DNA of 64,000 nt from an uncultured Ruminococcus sp. (GCF_947301925.1 NZ_CAMYUE010000004.1:177525-241524); one strand, 5' to 3'; shown: positions 26,595 through 35,889, counted from the stretch's first letter. The notes: generated from the sequence alone by a model not told the origin. Translations and numbers: made by a program.

Positions 26595-28943
26595 ATGATA
26601 ATGTGCAGTAAATGCAAAAAAAGACCTGCGGTGGTGTTCATCACCTCTGTTCAGGGCAATGAGAAGAAAAACGAGGGACTGTGTCTTTCATGTGCAAGGG
26701 CGCAGAATATCCCGCAGATAAAGGAATACATGGATAAGCTGGGCATCACCGACGAGGAGCTGGATCAGCTCTCCGAGCAGATGATGGGTATGCTTGACGG
26801 CGACAGCTTTGAAATGGGCGGCTCAGGCGTACTTCCCGACTTTATCACCAATATGTTCGGCGGAAACGACGAAGGCGGCAGCAGCGAGGAAAAGCCCTCT
26901 GACGGCGGCTTTGATCCCAGGAGCTTTTTCGGAGGCCTCGGCGGCGAAAAGTCCGACGACGGCAAGGATAAGAAGGGATTCTTCTCACGCAATAAGGAGA
27001 AGAAAAAGAAGGAGCCCAAATTCCTCGGAAGCTACTGCACCAACCTTTCACAGAAGGCTGCGGACGGAAAGCTGGACAATATCATCGGCAGAGACAACGA
27101 GATAGCAAGAGTTATTCAGATACTTTCACGCCGCACCAAGAACAACCCATGCCTCATAGGCGAGCCCGGCGTCGGCAAGACGGCTATCGCTGAGGGCATA
27201 GCCCTGCGCATTAACGAGGGCAACGTTCCCTTCAACCTTGTGGATAAGAAGGTATACCTTCTTGACCTTACCGCTCTCGTTGCGGGAACTCAGTTCCGCG
27301 GACAGTTCGAGAGCCGTGTGAAGGGCCTTGTGGACGAGGTAAAGCGTGAGGGTAATATAATCCTCTTCATCGACGAGGTACACAATCTTGTGGGCGCCGG
27401 AGACTCCGAGGGCTCAATGAACGCCGCAAATATCCTGAAGCCTGCCCTTTCAAGAGGCGAGGTTCAGGTCATAGGCGCCACCACCTTCGGCGAATACCGC
27501 AAGTATATCGAGAAGGATTCGGCTCTGGAGCGCCGTTTCCAGCCCGTTACGGTAAATGAGCCCACCATTGAGGACACAGTGAACGTCCTCGTGGGCATAA
27601 AGAAGTATTACGAGGAGTTCCACAAGGTGCATATCTCCGATTACCTTGTAAGGATATGTGCCGTGCTCTCCGAGAGATATATCACCGACCGCTTCCTGCC
27701 CGATAAGGCCATCGACCTTATGGACGAGAGCTGCGCTTATGCCTGCATACGCTCTCCCGAGATAGGCGAGTACGAAAAGCTCAAGAAGGAGATAAAGGTG
27801 CTGGAGGATATGGAGAAGTCCATATCCGAGGAGGACGAGATAGATTATCAGGCTCTTGCCGAGGTCAAGGGCAAGCTCATACACCTCCGCGACGACGCAG
27901 TGGAACTGAAGAAAAAGGCCGAGGGCGTAAACGTTGAGGAGTCCGATATCACCAAGGTCATCGAGCGCTGGACGGGTATACCCGCCGCAAAGATAGCCGA
28001 GAACGAGTTCCTCAAGATATCAAGGCTTGAGAGCGCCCTGAAAAAGAGAGTCATCGGTCAGGACGAGGCTGTGGGAGTGCTCACAAGAGCCATAAAGCGT
28101 ACAAGAGTACAGCTCAGCAAGCGCCGCAGACCTGCTTCCTTCATATTCGTGGGGCCTACGGGCGTGGGAAAGACGGAGCTGGTAAAATCCCTTGCGGAGG
28201 AGCTCTTTGATTCTCCCGATCCCCTTATAAGACTGGATATGACGGAGTATATGGAGAAGCACTCCGTTGCGAGAATGATCGGTTCGCCTCCCGGCTATGT
28301 GGGTTACGACGAGGCAGGACAGCTCACGGAAAAGGTGCGCAGAAAGCCCTATTCCGTTATCCTCTTCGACGAGATAGAAAAGGCTCACCCCGACGTTATG
28401 AACCTCCTCATGCAGATACTGGACGAGGGCAAGGTCGACGACGCTCACGGAAGAACAGTAAACTTTGCCAATACCATCATCTGTATGACCTCAAATGCAG
28501 GCTCTACGGACAAGAGCATAGGTGTGGGCTTCAACCGCACCGAGAACGAGATATCAAGGGATAAGGCGCTGAAGGGTCTGAGGGAGTTCCTCCGTCCCGA
28601 GTTCATCAGCCGAATCGACGAGATAGTGGTGTTCAGGGATCTCACAAAGGAGAACTTCGCGGACATCGCCGCCCTCATGATAGACGAGATGAAGGAGCCT
28701 CTTGCAGAGAAGGATATCACCATTGACTATACCCGTCAGGCTCTGGAGCTCATTGCGGAAAAGGCCTTCGGAAAGCCCTACGGCGCAAGAGATATCCGCA
28801 GAGTTATCCGCGACGAGGTGGAGGATAAGGTTGCCGAGATGATACTGGAGCGCGTTTCCGAGATAAACAGGATAAGTATAACCGCAGAGGACGGCAAGCT
28901 CAATGTCAGCGGCAGTAAGGAGGCTCCCTCAGATGAAGCGTAA
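26595..28943 (+). CDS. ClpE-like AAA+ unfoldase with N-terminal zinc finger
   Basis: 782 residues. ATP-driven unfoldase that would feed ClpP or refold proteins after stress. A zinc finger (C4, C7, C30, C33; [12 protein letters not shown]) of the McsA/ClpE kind comes first, then a Gly/Asp-rich linker (about 70-150). The first AAA+ module has Walker A GEPGVGKT near 190, a middle domain with coiled coil lies near 390-450, and the second AAA+ module has Walker A GPTGVGKT near 520. The usual Clp N-domain repeats are missing, which favours ClpE over ClpC. GGAGGA precedes ATG 26595; ATG 26601 is an alternative. Its end overlaps the cohesin-like lipoprotein gene by 11 bases. Confidence 0.88.
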   Translation: MIMCSKCKKRPAVVFITSVQGNEKKNEGLCLSCARAQNIPQIKEYMDKLGITDEELDQLSEQMMGMLDGDSFEMGGSGVLPDFITNMFGGNDEGGSSEEKPSDGGFDPRSFFGGLGGEKSDDGKDKKGFFSRNKEKKKKEPKFLGSYCTNLSQKAADGKLDNIIGRDNEIARVIQILSRRTKNNPCLIGEPGVGKTAIAEGIALRINEGNVPFNLVDKKVYLLDLTALVAGTQFRGQFESRVKGLVDEVKREGNIILFIDEVHNLVGAGDSEGSMNAANILKPALSRGEVQVIGATTFGEYRKYIEKDSALERRFQPVTVNEPTIEDTVNVLVGIKKYYEEFHKVHISDYLVRICAVLSERYITDRFLPDKAIDLMDESCAYACIRSPEIGEYEKLKKEIKVLEDMEKSISEEDEIDYQALAEVKGKLIHLRDDAVELKKKAEGVNVEESDITKVIERWTGIPAAKIAENEFLKISRLESALKKRVIGQDEAVGVLTRAIKRTRVQLSKRRRPASFIFVGPTGVGKTELVKSLAEELFDSPDPLIRLDMTEYMEKHSVARMIGSPPGYVGYDEAGQLTEKVRRKPYSVILFDEIEKAHPDVMNLLMQILDEGKVDDAHGRTVNFANTIICMTSNAGSTDKSIGVGFNRTENEISRDKALKGLREFLRPEFISRIDEIVVFRDLTKENFADIAALMIDEMKEPLAEKDITIDYTRQALELIAEKAFGKPYGARDIRRVIRDEVEDKVAEMILERVSEINRISITAEDGKLNVSGSKEAPSDEA

Positions 28944-29640
28944 GATAACGGCGGCACTTATTGCACTGGCTGCGGCTGCGGTAGTAATGACAGGCTGCAG
29001 CAGCTCAGGCAAGAGCAGCAGCACGGCAAAGCCTGCGGAGACTACAGCTGCGGTTTCGGGAGAGACTCAGCCTTCCGCAGATAACGGCGGCGACGAGATG
29101 TCCGAGAGCATGGAGCTCATGAGGATAAAATACAAGGACGTTCCCGAACTCTCAGAGGGACCTGTGCTGAAGATAAGCGAGACCTTCGCAAAGCCCGGCG
29201 AAATGGCCGAGGTAACGGTGTCTCTCACGGGAGCACAGGATCAGTGGACAATGTGCGGTATCCATATGACATACCCAGATGTTCTGGAGTGCAAGATAGA
29301 GGATCCCACCGATCTCTCTGCGGCATATACTCCGGGAGGCGCCATAAAGGCAAATTCGGGCTTCATAGCTATGGACTGGCAGAAAAACCTTGATCCCGAG
29401 CTGGTGAGAGAGCATGAAAAATCGCTTTTCTTTACTACCATGTTCGTGGACAACAAGGGCAGCGACGGCGATATTGCCACCTTCTTCTTCAAGGTGCCCG
29501 ATGACGCTCAGCAGGGCACAGTCTACAAGTTGGGCTTCTACTATAAGGAATCGGATATGTTCCGCAATGCGGACAACGATATGTCCTTTGAAAAATACGC
29601 CTTTGAACACCTTCAGGGCGGAAGCATCACTGTAAGATGA
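28933..29640 (+). CDS. Lipoprotein with a cohesin-like domain
   Basis: 235 residues. Signal peptide with lipobox VMTGC (Cys near 22), a Ser/Thr/Ala linker, then one domain (about 70-235). It reads like a cohesin: FAKPGEMAEVTVSLTG, CGIHMTYPDVLECKIE, a middle region with SDGDIATFFFKVPDDAQQGTV and the closing GGSITV. Cohesins bind dockerins, three of which are encoded in this window. If right, this is a membrane-anchored docking site for secreted dockerin proteins. ATG 28933 has AAGGAGG nine bases upstream and lies inside the end of the clp gene. The domain assignment is pattern-based; other beta-sandwich folds (CBM-like) are possible. Confidence 0.6.
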   Translation: MKRKITAALIALAAAAVVMTGCSSSGKSSSTAKPAETTAAVSGETQPSADNGGDEMSESMELMRIKYKDVPELSEGPVLKISETFAKPGEMAEVTVSLTGAQDQWTMCGIHMTYPDVLECKIEDPTDLSAAYTPGGAIKANSGFIAMDWQKNLDPELVREHEKSLFFTTMFVDNKGSDGDIATFFFKVPDDAQQGTVYKLGFYYKESDMFRNADNDMSFEKYAFEHLQGGSITVR

Positions 29641-29699
29641 TAATACGGAGCTGCGTCGTCTGAACGCCGCGCTTATACATCATATCATAGTTATTTATC

Positions 29700-29828
29700 G
29701 GGGAAAACCTTTCTGAGGAAAGGTTCTTCCCCGAACCGCTTTCCAAAGACTTTTAGCCGTTTTTTCACTGACAGAGCCCCCTTTTGGTGAAGACAAGTAT
29801 GCAAAGGGGCTCCGTCAGAGAAAAACGA
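29700..29828. repeat. Two intergenic hairpins in the 29641-29954 gap, probably an interspersed repeat
   Basis: The 314-base gap has no gene. The first inverted repeat (29700-29732) pairs GGGGAA, AACC and TTTC with GAAA, GGTT and TTCCCC with one bulge. The second (29768-29784 with 29813-29828) pairs CTGAC, GAGCCCC and TTT with AAA, GGGGCTC and GTCAG. The style resembles short repeats scattered behind genes in gut Clostridia. Either hairpin may also end transcription of the clp-lipoprotein unit. Confidence 0.6.
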
Positions 29829-29954
29829 AATAACGGTCTTGAGAGAGATGAGGAATGACCTGCTTCAAATGGTTCACACGGTAATAATTATGAATTATGT
29901 ATGAGCGTAACGGCCGCACGGCAGCTCCATTTTACGCAGGAAAGGGAAAACACA

Positions 29955-31082
29955 ATGAATAAAAAAGAAACAGCAGAAATAAAAAAGAATTTTTCCGATA
30001 AAAGCGGTTTTTTCATAATGGAGAGAGTCCTTACCGCTTTCATAGACGCGGACAAGAACCTCCGCTGTCATAACGTCAGCTCATGTCTTACCATGCCCGT
30101 GGAGGAGCACGACGTCTACGACGAGACTCTGAAAAAGGTGCTCAATACCAACGTGGGCAAGTCCTTTGTGGAGTACGAGTTCCCCAATGAGGCCTATGAC
30201 GAGGGTCAGCCCCAGAACATACTCTATACCCTGCTGACCTCGGAGCTGAAGGACGATATAGCCTGCGAGGACTTCCTCAACCATATCGCCAATAATATCG
30301 CCTATACAGGCCCGTTTGCGGTAATAACCTCATACTGTACATATACCGTCCGCAAAAAGGACAAGAACGACGAGTTCGCTGAGGGCGAGGACGAGATATA
30401 CCGCTATCTTCTCACTGCTATCTGCCCCGTGAACACCAGCAAGGACGGCTTCGTTTTCGACAGTGTGGGCAATGAGATCACCAAGAAAATCAATACGGAG
30501 CTCATTATCAGCAAGGCGCCCTCCGACGGCTTCCTGTACCCTGTTTTCAGCAACAGGAGCTCCGACATCAATCATGTGATGTACTACACCAAGAATGTGA
30601 AGTCACCCAATGTATCAGTGGTGGAGAACGTGCTGGGATGCAGCTTTGTAATGTCCGCCGAAAGCGAGAAGAGCAGCTTCCAGAGCATACTCAAGAACGT
30701 GGTGGGCGAGGATCTTGACTATATGCTCATCAAGACCGTCAACGAGAAGATACAGGAGGTGGTCGAGGAAAGCAAGGACGAGACCGACAGAGTGGTCATC
30801 GACAACGCAAGGCTCAGGGATATCCTGGTAGATGTGGGACTTCCCGAGGAGAGAGTGAATATGGTAGAGCCCGTATACGAAAAGGTGTGCGGCACCGCTC
30901 CTCTTACGGCGGCTAACCTTGTGGAAACAAAGACCGTGCTGACTTCTCCAGGTATTACGGTAAATATCAAGCCATCTGCGGCGGATAAGGTCCGCACCAG
31001 CGTGGTGGACGGCAGACGCTGTCTCCTTATAGATATAGACGATCCCACTATCGAGATAAACGGACTGCCCGTTACCCTGTGA
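29955..31082 (+). CDS. DUF4317-family protein
   Basis: 375 residues. The opening KKETAEIKKNFS and the IMERVLTAFIDADKN stretch are typical of DUF4317, a cytosolic clostridial family of unknown function. No membrane helix, signal peptide or catalytic motif is apparent. ATG 29955 is preceded by AGGAAAGGG; an upstream GTG/ATG at 29901 would add 18 poorly conserved residues. It stands alone between the repeat-bearing gap and a terminator shared with the convergent Nudix gene. Confidence 0.78.
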   Translation: MNKKETAEIKKNFSDKSGFFIMERVLTAFIDADKNLRCHNVSSCLTMPVEEHDVYDETLKKVLNTNVGKSFVEYEFPNEAYDEGQPQNILYTLLTSELKDDIACEDFLNHIANNIAYTGPFAVITSYCTYTVRKKDKNDEFAEGEDEIYRYLLTAICPVNTSKDGFVFDSVGNEITKKINTELIISKAPSDGFLYPVFSNRSSDINHVMYYTKNVKSPNVSVVENVLGCSFVMSAESEKSSFQSILKNVVGEDLDYMLIKTVNEKIQEVVEESKDETDRVVIDNARLRDILVDVGLPEERVNMVEPVYEKVCGTAPLTAANLVETKTVLTSPGITVNIKPSAADKVRTSVVDGRRCLLIDIDDPTIEINGLPVTL

Positions 31083-31102
31083 CATTTGAATAAACAAAAC
31101 AA

Positions 31103-31128
31103 AAAGCCACCGCTTATGCGGTGGCTTT
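31103..31128. terminator. Bidirectional terminator between convergent genes
   Basis: Perfect stem AAAGCCACCGC/GCGGTGGCTTT with loop TTAT. It serves the DUF4317 gene (plus) and the Nudix gene (minus). Confidence 0.92.
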
Positions 31129-31140
31129 CCATTTGCCGGT

Positions 31141-31554
31141 TCAGTGATTGTCCTTTATAGCGCTTTTTGCCTTTGCTACGATGGTCCTGTCATTCTCATA
31201 GGACAGGATATTGGAGGCGTAGGAGATATCTACCCAGCGTATCTCGGCGATCTCTCCCTCCTGCGGCGAAAAATCAACATTCTTCGCCTTCGCAAGGAAG
31301 TATACTACGACCTTTACCGTGTCCTTTTTCGGTGAATAGGTAACTGTTTCTCTGAATGTCGGATCAATAATAACGTCAATGGAGGTCTCCTCCATGATTT
31401 CACGACGAGCAGTCTCCACCTCGGTCTCGCCCTTCTCAACGTGACCCTTGGGGAAGGACCAGTGACCGCTGTTGATATGCTTTATCAGCAGTATTTCCGT
31501 ATTGCCGTGGTATTTCCTGTAGACAATGGCGCCGCATGATTTCTCGTGAAGCAT
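31141..31554 (-). CDS. Nudix hydrolase
   Basis: 137 residues. The Nudix box is complete: GHVEKGETEVETARRE then EETS, positions about 37-58, which coordinates the divalent metal that hydrolyses nucleoside-diphosphate-linked substrates. The overall layout resembles the small bis(5'-nucleosyl)-tetraphosphatase (NudA/Ap4A hydrolase) branch, with SCGAIVYRK at the N-terminus, but the substrate cannot be fixed from sequence. It is a single-gene unit with its own promoter at 31651-31679 and a shared terminator. Confidence 0.9.
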   Translation of the reverse strand: MLHEKSCGAIVYRKYHGNTEILLIKHINSGHWSFPKGHVEKGETEVETARREIMEETSIDVIIDPTFRETVTYSPKKDTVKVVVYFLAKAKNVDFSPQEGEIAEIRWVDISYASNILSYENDRTIVAKAKSAIKDNH

Positions 31555-31650
31555 AGACTATCCTTTCTTGCCCGATAAACAGGCAGAATATAAGCATGAC
31601 ACCCTGCTTCTGCGGCTTTCGGGTGCTGCTTATTTATGTTGTTCACAAAT

Positions 31651-31679
31651 ATTATAGCATATTTTGTTAAATTTGTCTA
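31651..31679 (-). promoter_or_regulatory. Sigma-A-type promoter for the Nudix gene
   Basis: On the minus strand TAGACA (31679-31674), a 17-base spacer and TATAAT (31656-31651), about 97 bases before the start codon. Confidence 0.75.
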
Positions 31680-31770
31680 TACCTGACTTTGTAAAAAAGA
31701 AAAGAATTTTGCCAACACAGGCAAAGGCCTGTGAAAAAGCAGTCCGCGAGGACTGCCTTTCTGTATCCTT

Positions 31771-32337
31771 TCAGTCGCCGTAGGGGTATCTTTTCTGCAT
31801 CTCGCCGAAAAGCGGTCCTGTCTTCTCGTGGTGGGCAAGCAGGTCATCCGCCTGTTCCTTTGTTATGCGGCAGGACCACATGGGGGCGCAGTCGTGGCAG
31901 CCTCTCGGCGTGTATTCTGCCGCCAGCTCATAGTACTCATGTGCCGGCCAGTGGCACCTGAAGATGATATACTGCGGAGTTTTCGCCAGAAGCTGCGGAT
32001 CTCCGCCGTAATTCGGCAGCCTGTGCTCCTTTTCGATAACGGGCTGATCCGCATAGCGGCTCAGCTTCGGGTCGGCCTTGATACGTCCGCGGAGCCAGTC
32101 CACCACCTTGTCGGGATTATCCAGCAGATACTTTGCCTCGGCCTCGTCGCCTGTCCATATCTCGGGACAGCTTGTCTCGCGGACGCCTGCCTTTACGGGA
32201 AATTCGCACTGCACATAGTACCTTGTGTCCTCGGGATAGCTGTAATGTACAACACAGCAGAAGCCGCTGTCAAGGAGTATCTCTCCGCCGACGCTGATAA
32301 TATAGCCTCTGTAGCCCGAATATTCCTTTTTGTTCAT
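31771..32337 (-). CDS. Protein of unknown function
   Basis: 188 residues, soluble, no signal peptide. Notable are Cys/His/Trp-rich stretches such as FRCHWPAHEYYEL and CHDCAPMWSCRI in the C-terminal half, which might bind a metal, though no standard zinc-finger spacing is met. No family recognised. The start at 32337 has AAGGAG nine bases upstream; the open frame extends to 32397 without support. It has its own promoter at 32374-32402 and is divergent from the sipL-like gene. Confidence 0.7.
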   Translation of the reverse strand: MNKKEYSGYRGYIISVGGEILLDSGFCCVVHYSYPEDTRYYVQCEFPVKAGVRETSCPEIWTGDEAEAKYLLDNPDKVVDWLRGRIKADPKLSRYADQPVIEKEHRLPNYGGDPQLLAKTPQYIIFRCHWPAHEYYELAAEYTPRGCHDCAPMWSCRITKEQADDLLAHHEKTGPLFGEMQKRYPYGD

Positions 32338-32373
32338 AGCTGCCGCTCCTTTCTCAGTCCTTGCTTTACCCGA

Positions 32374-32402
32374 ATTATAGCACATATGGCTCTGCAAGTC
32401 AA
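32374..32402 (-). promoter_or_regulatory. Sigma-A-type promoter
   Basis: On the minus strand TTGACT (32402-32397), 17 bases, TATAAT (32379-32374), leading to the gene starting at 32337. Confidence 0.85.
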
Positions 32403-32474
32403 TACGGACAGGAATATACGGCCGCGGCGCTGAATATGATTACATAAAGCAAAACTTCAAGGAGGCCGAACTTT

Positions 32475-34016
32475 ATGGAATTAAAACTTAGCAGAGAGAC
32501 CGTTCCTGCTGCCGCGGTGATCTTCGACGGCGTTCAGGAGCAGTCCGTGGAGCTGGATTATATCCTGCCCGATTACTGTCCCGATATCTTCCGCCTGATA
32601 CGCTGCGATGTGACGCCCGTCGTCACCGAACGCAGCTTCAGCGGCGGCAGGCTCACCTATGAGCTGAGGTGCGATATACATATCCTTTACTGCGGCGAGG
32701 AGGGCAGCCAGGTGCAGTCCGTGGATCAGCACCGTACCTTCACAAAGACGGTGGAGCTGGGCAGAGACGCAGATTCTCCCCGTGTGAGACTTGCGCCCAA
32801 GACCGAGAATGTCAGCTTCCGTGCCGTGAACAAGCGCCGTCTGGAGCTCAGAGGGACGGTGTCCGTGAAGATAGGCGTTGAGGGACAGCAGGAGCAGCAG
32901 GTCATATCCGACGCAGAGGGCATGAATATACAGCTTAAAAAGCGGTCCGTGAGCTTTGCAGCAAGGAGGCTCACCGAGGAAAAGACTGTCCGTATCGAGG
33001 AGGAAATGGAGCTTTCCGCAGCTCAGCCCGATATCTCGGGGATACTCAGCTGCCGCTGTACGGCCTCCGAGTGCGAGGTCAAGCTCATCTCCGGGAAGCT
33101 GCTTGCAAAGGGAGAGGCGGACGTGCATATCCTTTATATGGGCGGCGAAGATGTGGAGACCATGAGCTTCTCCCTGAGCTACAGCCAGATAATCGACGTT
33201 GAGGGACTGGACGAAAGCTTCGGCTGCACCGTGGCCGCAGAGGTCGTGGGTTTTGATGCGGCTGCTGCCGCGGATAAGGACGGCAGCAGCCGTGTTCTGC
33301 GGTGCGAGGCGGAGCTACGCCTGTGCTGCCGCGCTGTGAAGACCGCTTCGGCCATGATAGCGGAGGACGCGTTTTCAACGGTGTATCCCTGCGCTGTTGA
33401 AATGTCGGAGATAAAGGCAGAGCAGATACCAGAGATATATGACGAGAGCTTCCGCCACAGCGCAAGGCTTGCAGAGGGGGACAGTGTTCCTCAGACGGTG
33501 TATTCCATGTGGAGCACGCCCAAGAATATCAATACCCGTATCGGCGACGACGGCCGCTCCGTGGTCATCAGCGGTATGCTGGTGTACTCCATGGCAGCAA
33601 GGGACAGGTCGGGTATGATAGTCATGCCAGACCGCGAGGAGGCCTTTGAGGAGACAGTTGCTCTTCCCGACGATATCAGCGGCTCGGCTGTGTCGGCGGA
33701 GGTCAGCACACGGGAGACCTCCTATGAGATATCTCCCGAGGGCGTGCTTGCGGCGAAGTCGGATATCGCAGTGAAGCTTTCGGTGTACAGCTCCGATTCC
33801 ATAAGGGCGGTGACTGACATCACCGTGGACGACTCCGCACGAAAGGAAAGGGACGGCGACTATGCCATAAAGCTCTATTTCGGCGCCGAGAATGAGGACG
33901 TCTGGGACATCGCAAAACGCTACAGCACCAGCGTGGACGCAGTCATGGAGGAGAACGACCTGGCAGGTGACAGACTGGAAAAGGGCGGTATGCTGCTTAT
34001 CCCCATAGTATCCTGA
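32475..34016 (+). CDS. sipL: SipL-like spore coat assembly protein (SPOCS/DUF3794 repeats plus LysM)
   Basis: 513 residues. Repeated SPOCS (DUF3794) domains are visible, the first near 20-140 with EQSVELDYILPDYCPDI, a second near 160-285 and a third near 325-440. A C-terminal LysM domain (about 465-513) contains ENEDVWDIAKRYSTSVDAV. In Clostridioides difficile SipL binds SpoIVA through its LysM domain and helps anchor the coat to the forespore. Here the next gene is spoIVA, which supports the same pairing. Expression in the mother cell is expected but no convincing sigma-E promoter was identified. AAGGAGG precedes the ATG. Confidence 0.85.
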   Translation: MELKLSRETVPAAAVIFDGVQEQSVELDYILPDYCPDIFRLIRCDVTPVVTERSFSGGRLTYELRCDIHILYCGEEGSQVQSVDQHRTFTKTVELGRDADSPRVRLAPKTENVSFRAVNKRRLELRGTVSVKIGVEGQQEQQVISDAEGMNIQLKKRSVSFAARRLTEEKTVRIEEEMELSAAQPDISGILSCRCTASECEVKLISGKLLAKGEADVHILYMGGEDVETMSFSLSYSQIIDVEGLDESFGCTVAAEVVGFDAAAAADKDGSSRVLRCEAELRLCCRAVKTASAMIAEDAFSTVYPCAVEMSEIKAEQIPEIYDESFRHSARLAEGDSVPQTVYSMWSTPKNINTRIGDDGRSVVISGMLVYSMAARDRSGMIVMPDREEAFEETVALPDDISGSAVSAEVSTRETSYEISPEGVLAAKSDIAVKLSVYSSDSIRAVTDITVDDSARKERDGDYAIKLYFGAENEDVWDIAKRYSTSVDAVMEENDLAGDRLEKGGMLLIPIVS

Positions 34017-34022
34017 AAATCA

Positions 34023-34123
34023 GAGCTAAGAACATAGAACCAAGGGCTGAGACATAAGGAATGAGAACTAAGGTGCATCAGTTTGCAAATCCTGGTTCTT
34101 GGGTCTCAGAACATAGTTCTTAT
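34023..34123. repeat. Heptamer-periodic inverted repeat between sipL-like and spoIVA genes (copy C)
   Basis: Seven consecutive seven-base units (34023-34071), variants of GAACTAA and GGCTGAN, are followed by related units on the opposite strand (34091-34123). CTGAGAC (34047-34053) pairs with GTCTCAG (34103-34109), and AGAAC-rich ends pair with GGTTCTT. It ends 16 bases before the spoIVA ATG. Confidence 0.65.
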
Positions 34124-34138
34124 AAAAAGGAGTATTGT

Positions 34139-35614
34139 ATGACTAAAGATATATACAGCGATATCGCGGAGCGTACAGGCGGCGATATCTATATCGGCGT
34201 GGTGGGGCCGGTCCGCACGGGCAAGTCCACCTTTATCAAGCGGTTTATGGAATCGCTGGTGATACCAAATATAAACAGTGAATTCATGCGTGAAAGAGCT
34301 CTCGACGAGCTTCCGCAGTCCGCGGCAGGCAAGACCATTATGACTACGGAGCCAAAGTTTATCCCCGAGGAGGCGGTACGCATCGACCTGGGAGAGGGCG
34401 CAGGCTTCAATGTCCGCCTCATAGACTGCGTGGGCTATATAGTACCCAGCGCTCTCGGCTATATCGAAAACGAGCAGCCCCGTATGGTAATGACCTCATG
34501 GTTCGATGAGGAGATACCCTTCAATATGGCAGCGGAGATAGGCACCCAGAAGGTCATAACCGACCACTCTACCATTGGACTGGTCATTACCACGGACGGC
34601 TCCGTTACGGATATCCCCCGTGAGGAGTATGAGGAGTGCGAGGAGCGCGTTATCCGCGAGCTGAGAGAGCTTGGCAAGCCCTTTGTGGTGATACTCAATA
34701 CTGTGGACCCACGGGCGGCGGAGACAAAAGCTCTTGCGGCTCAGCTGACGGAGCGCTATGACGCGCAGGTCATTCCCGTGAACTGTCTGGAGCTCAGCGA
34801 GGAGGATATACGCGGGATAATCAGGGAGATACTCTTTTCCTTCCCCGTAAAGGAGATAAATATCCGCACCGCACGGTGGATAAATTCCCTTGAAAAGGGG
34901 CACTGGCTCAGGTCGGAGATACTTGACTGCATAAGGGCGGCGGCCAAGGATATACGTCTCGTCCGTGAGGCAGCGGACGCGGCTGCGGCTATCGGTGAGT
35001 GTCCCGATGTGGTAAAGGCGGAGATAAGCAGCATCGACCTCGGCAAGGGCTCCGTGACTATCACAGCGGAGCTGGATAACAGCCTGTTCTATAAGATACT
35101 GGGTGAGACAACGGGTATAGATATCGAGAGCGAGAGCGACCTCATGCCGCTGCTTACGGAGCTCAACGAAATACGCCGCAAGTACAAGCGCATAGAGCCT
35201 GCCCTCGCGGAGGTGGAGGCTACGGGGTACGGCATAGTCATGCCCGAGCTGGAGGAGATGTCCCTGGAGGAGCCGAAGATCATACGTCAGGGCGGAAAAT
35301 ACGGCGTGAAGCTCAAGGCCTCAGCGCCCTCCATACACCTGATGAAGGCGAATATCAATACCACCGTAAGTCCTATCGTAGGCACGGAGCGGCAGTCCGA
35401 GGAGCTGGTGATGTATCTGCTGGACGGCTTCGACGACGATCCCAAGAGGATATGGGAGAGCAATATCTTCGGCAAGTCCCTCCACGAGCTGGTGAACGAG
35501 GGGCTTCACAGCAAGCTTTTCAAAATGCCTGTGGACGCGCGTATGAAGCTTCAGGAAACTCTCGAAAGGGTGATAAACGAGGGCTGTTCGGGGCTCATCT
35601 GCTTCATATTATGA
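34139..35614 (+). CDS. spoIVA: Stage IV sporulation protein A
   Basis: 491 residues, the usual length. This cytoskeletal ATPase polymerises on the outer forespore membrane as the basement layer of the spore coat. It begins IYSDIAERTGGDIYIG. The P-loop GPVRTGKST is near residue 24, and a TRAFAC-type GTPase fold follows, with DCVGY near 102. The C-terminal domain needed for anchoring is complete. I chose ATG 34139, with AAAAAGGAG upstream, over an in-frame start at 34061 that lies inside the repeat array. Neighbour of the SipL-like gene. Confidence 0.96.
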   Translation: MTKDIYSDIAERTGGDIYIGVVGPVRTGKSTFIKRFMESLVIPNINSEFMRERALDELPQSAAGKTIMTTEPKFIPEEAVRIDLGEGAGFNVRLIDCVGYIVPSALGYIENEQPRMVMTSWFDEEIPFNMAAEIGTQKVITDHSTIGLVITTDGSVTDIPREEYEECEERVIRELRELGKPFVVILNTVDPRAAETKALAAQLTERYDAQVIPVNCLELSEEDIRGIIREILFSFPVKEINIRTARWINSLEKGHWLRSEILDCIRAAAKDIRLVREAADAAAAIGECPDVVKAEISSIDLGKGSVTITAELDNSLFYKILGETTGIDIESESDLMPLLTELNEIRRKYKRIEPALAEVEATGYGIVMPELEEMSLEEPKIIRQGGKYGVKLKASAPSIHLMKANINTTVSPIVGTERQSEELVMYLLDGFDDDPKRIWESNIFGKSLHELVNEGLHSKLFKMPVDARMKLQETLERVINEGCSGLICFIL

Positions 35615-35712
35615 AAAAAGGAGCAGCGTGACGCTGCACCCTTGCCGCGTTGTAGCTTGCAAGCTCGCTCACTATCATCAGAACTGATAATTGTACATCG
35701 CTTACAGCACAT

Positions 35713-35784
35713 AAAAAGGAGTACCGCGAGGTACTCCTTTTTCCGTATAGCAACAAGAAAGCCGTGCTGCCTAAGCACGGCTTT
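35713..35784. terminator. Two strong hairpins in the spoIVA-xylanase gap
   Basis: The gap 35615-35889 holds no gene. Hairpin one (35713-35742) pairs AAAAAGGAGTACC with GGTACTCCTTTTT. Hairpin two (35758-35784) pairs AAAGCCGTGCT with AGCACGGCTTT. A smaller GCAGCG/CGCTGC stem near 35624-35638 and an ATCTGTGCGG/CCGCACAGAT inverted repeat (35830-35866) flank them. They separate spoIVA from the convergent xylanase gene. Confidence 0.85.
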
Positions 35785-35889
35785 CCTGTTCTGATTTGTC
35801 CCTTACAATTTATTTTTGGAATTATATCAATCTGTGCGGCGCGTTGTGCAGATGCACCGCACAGATCAACATCGAAAAGAATTATAAAA

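Noticed and set aside
34023..34123. Remnant of an insertion sequence between sipL-like and spoIVA genes
   Set aside because: No transposase fragment or target duplication; the regular seven-base period explains the sequence better.
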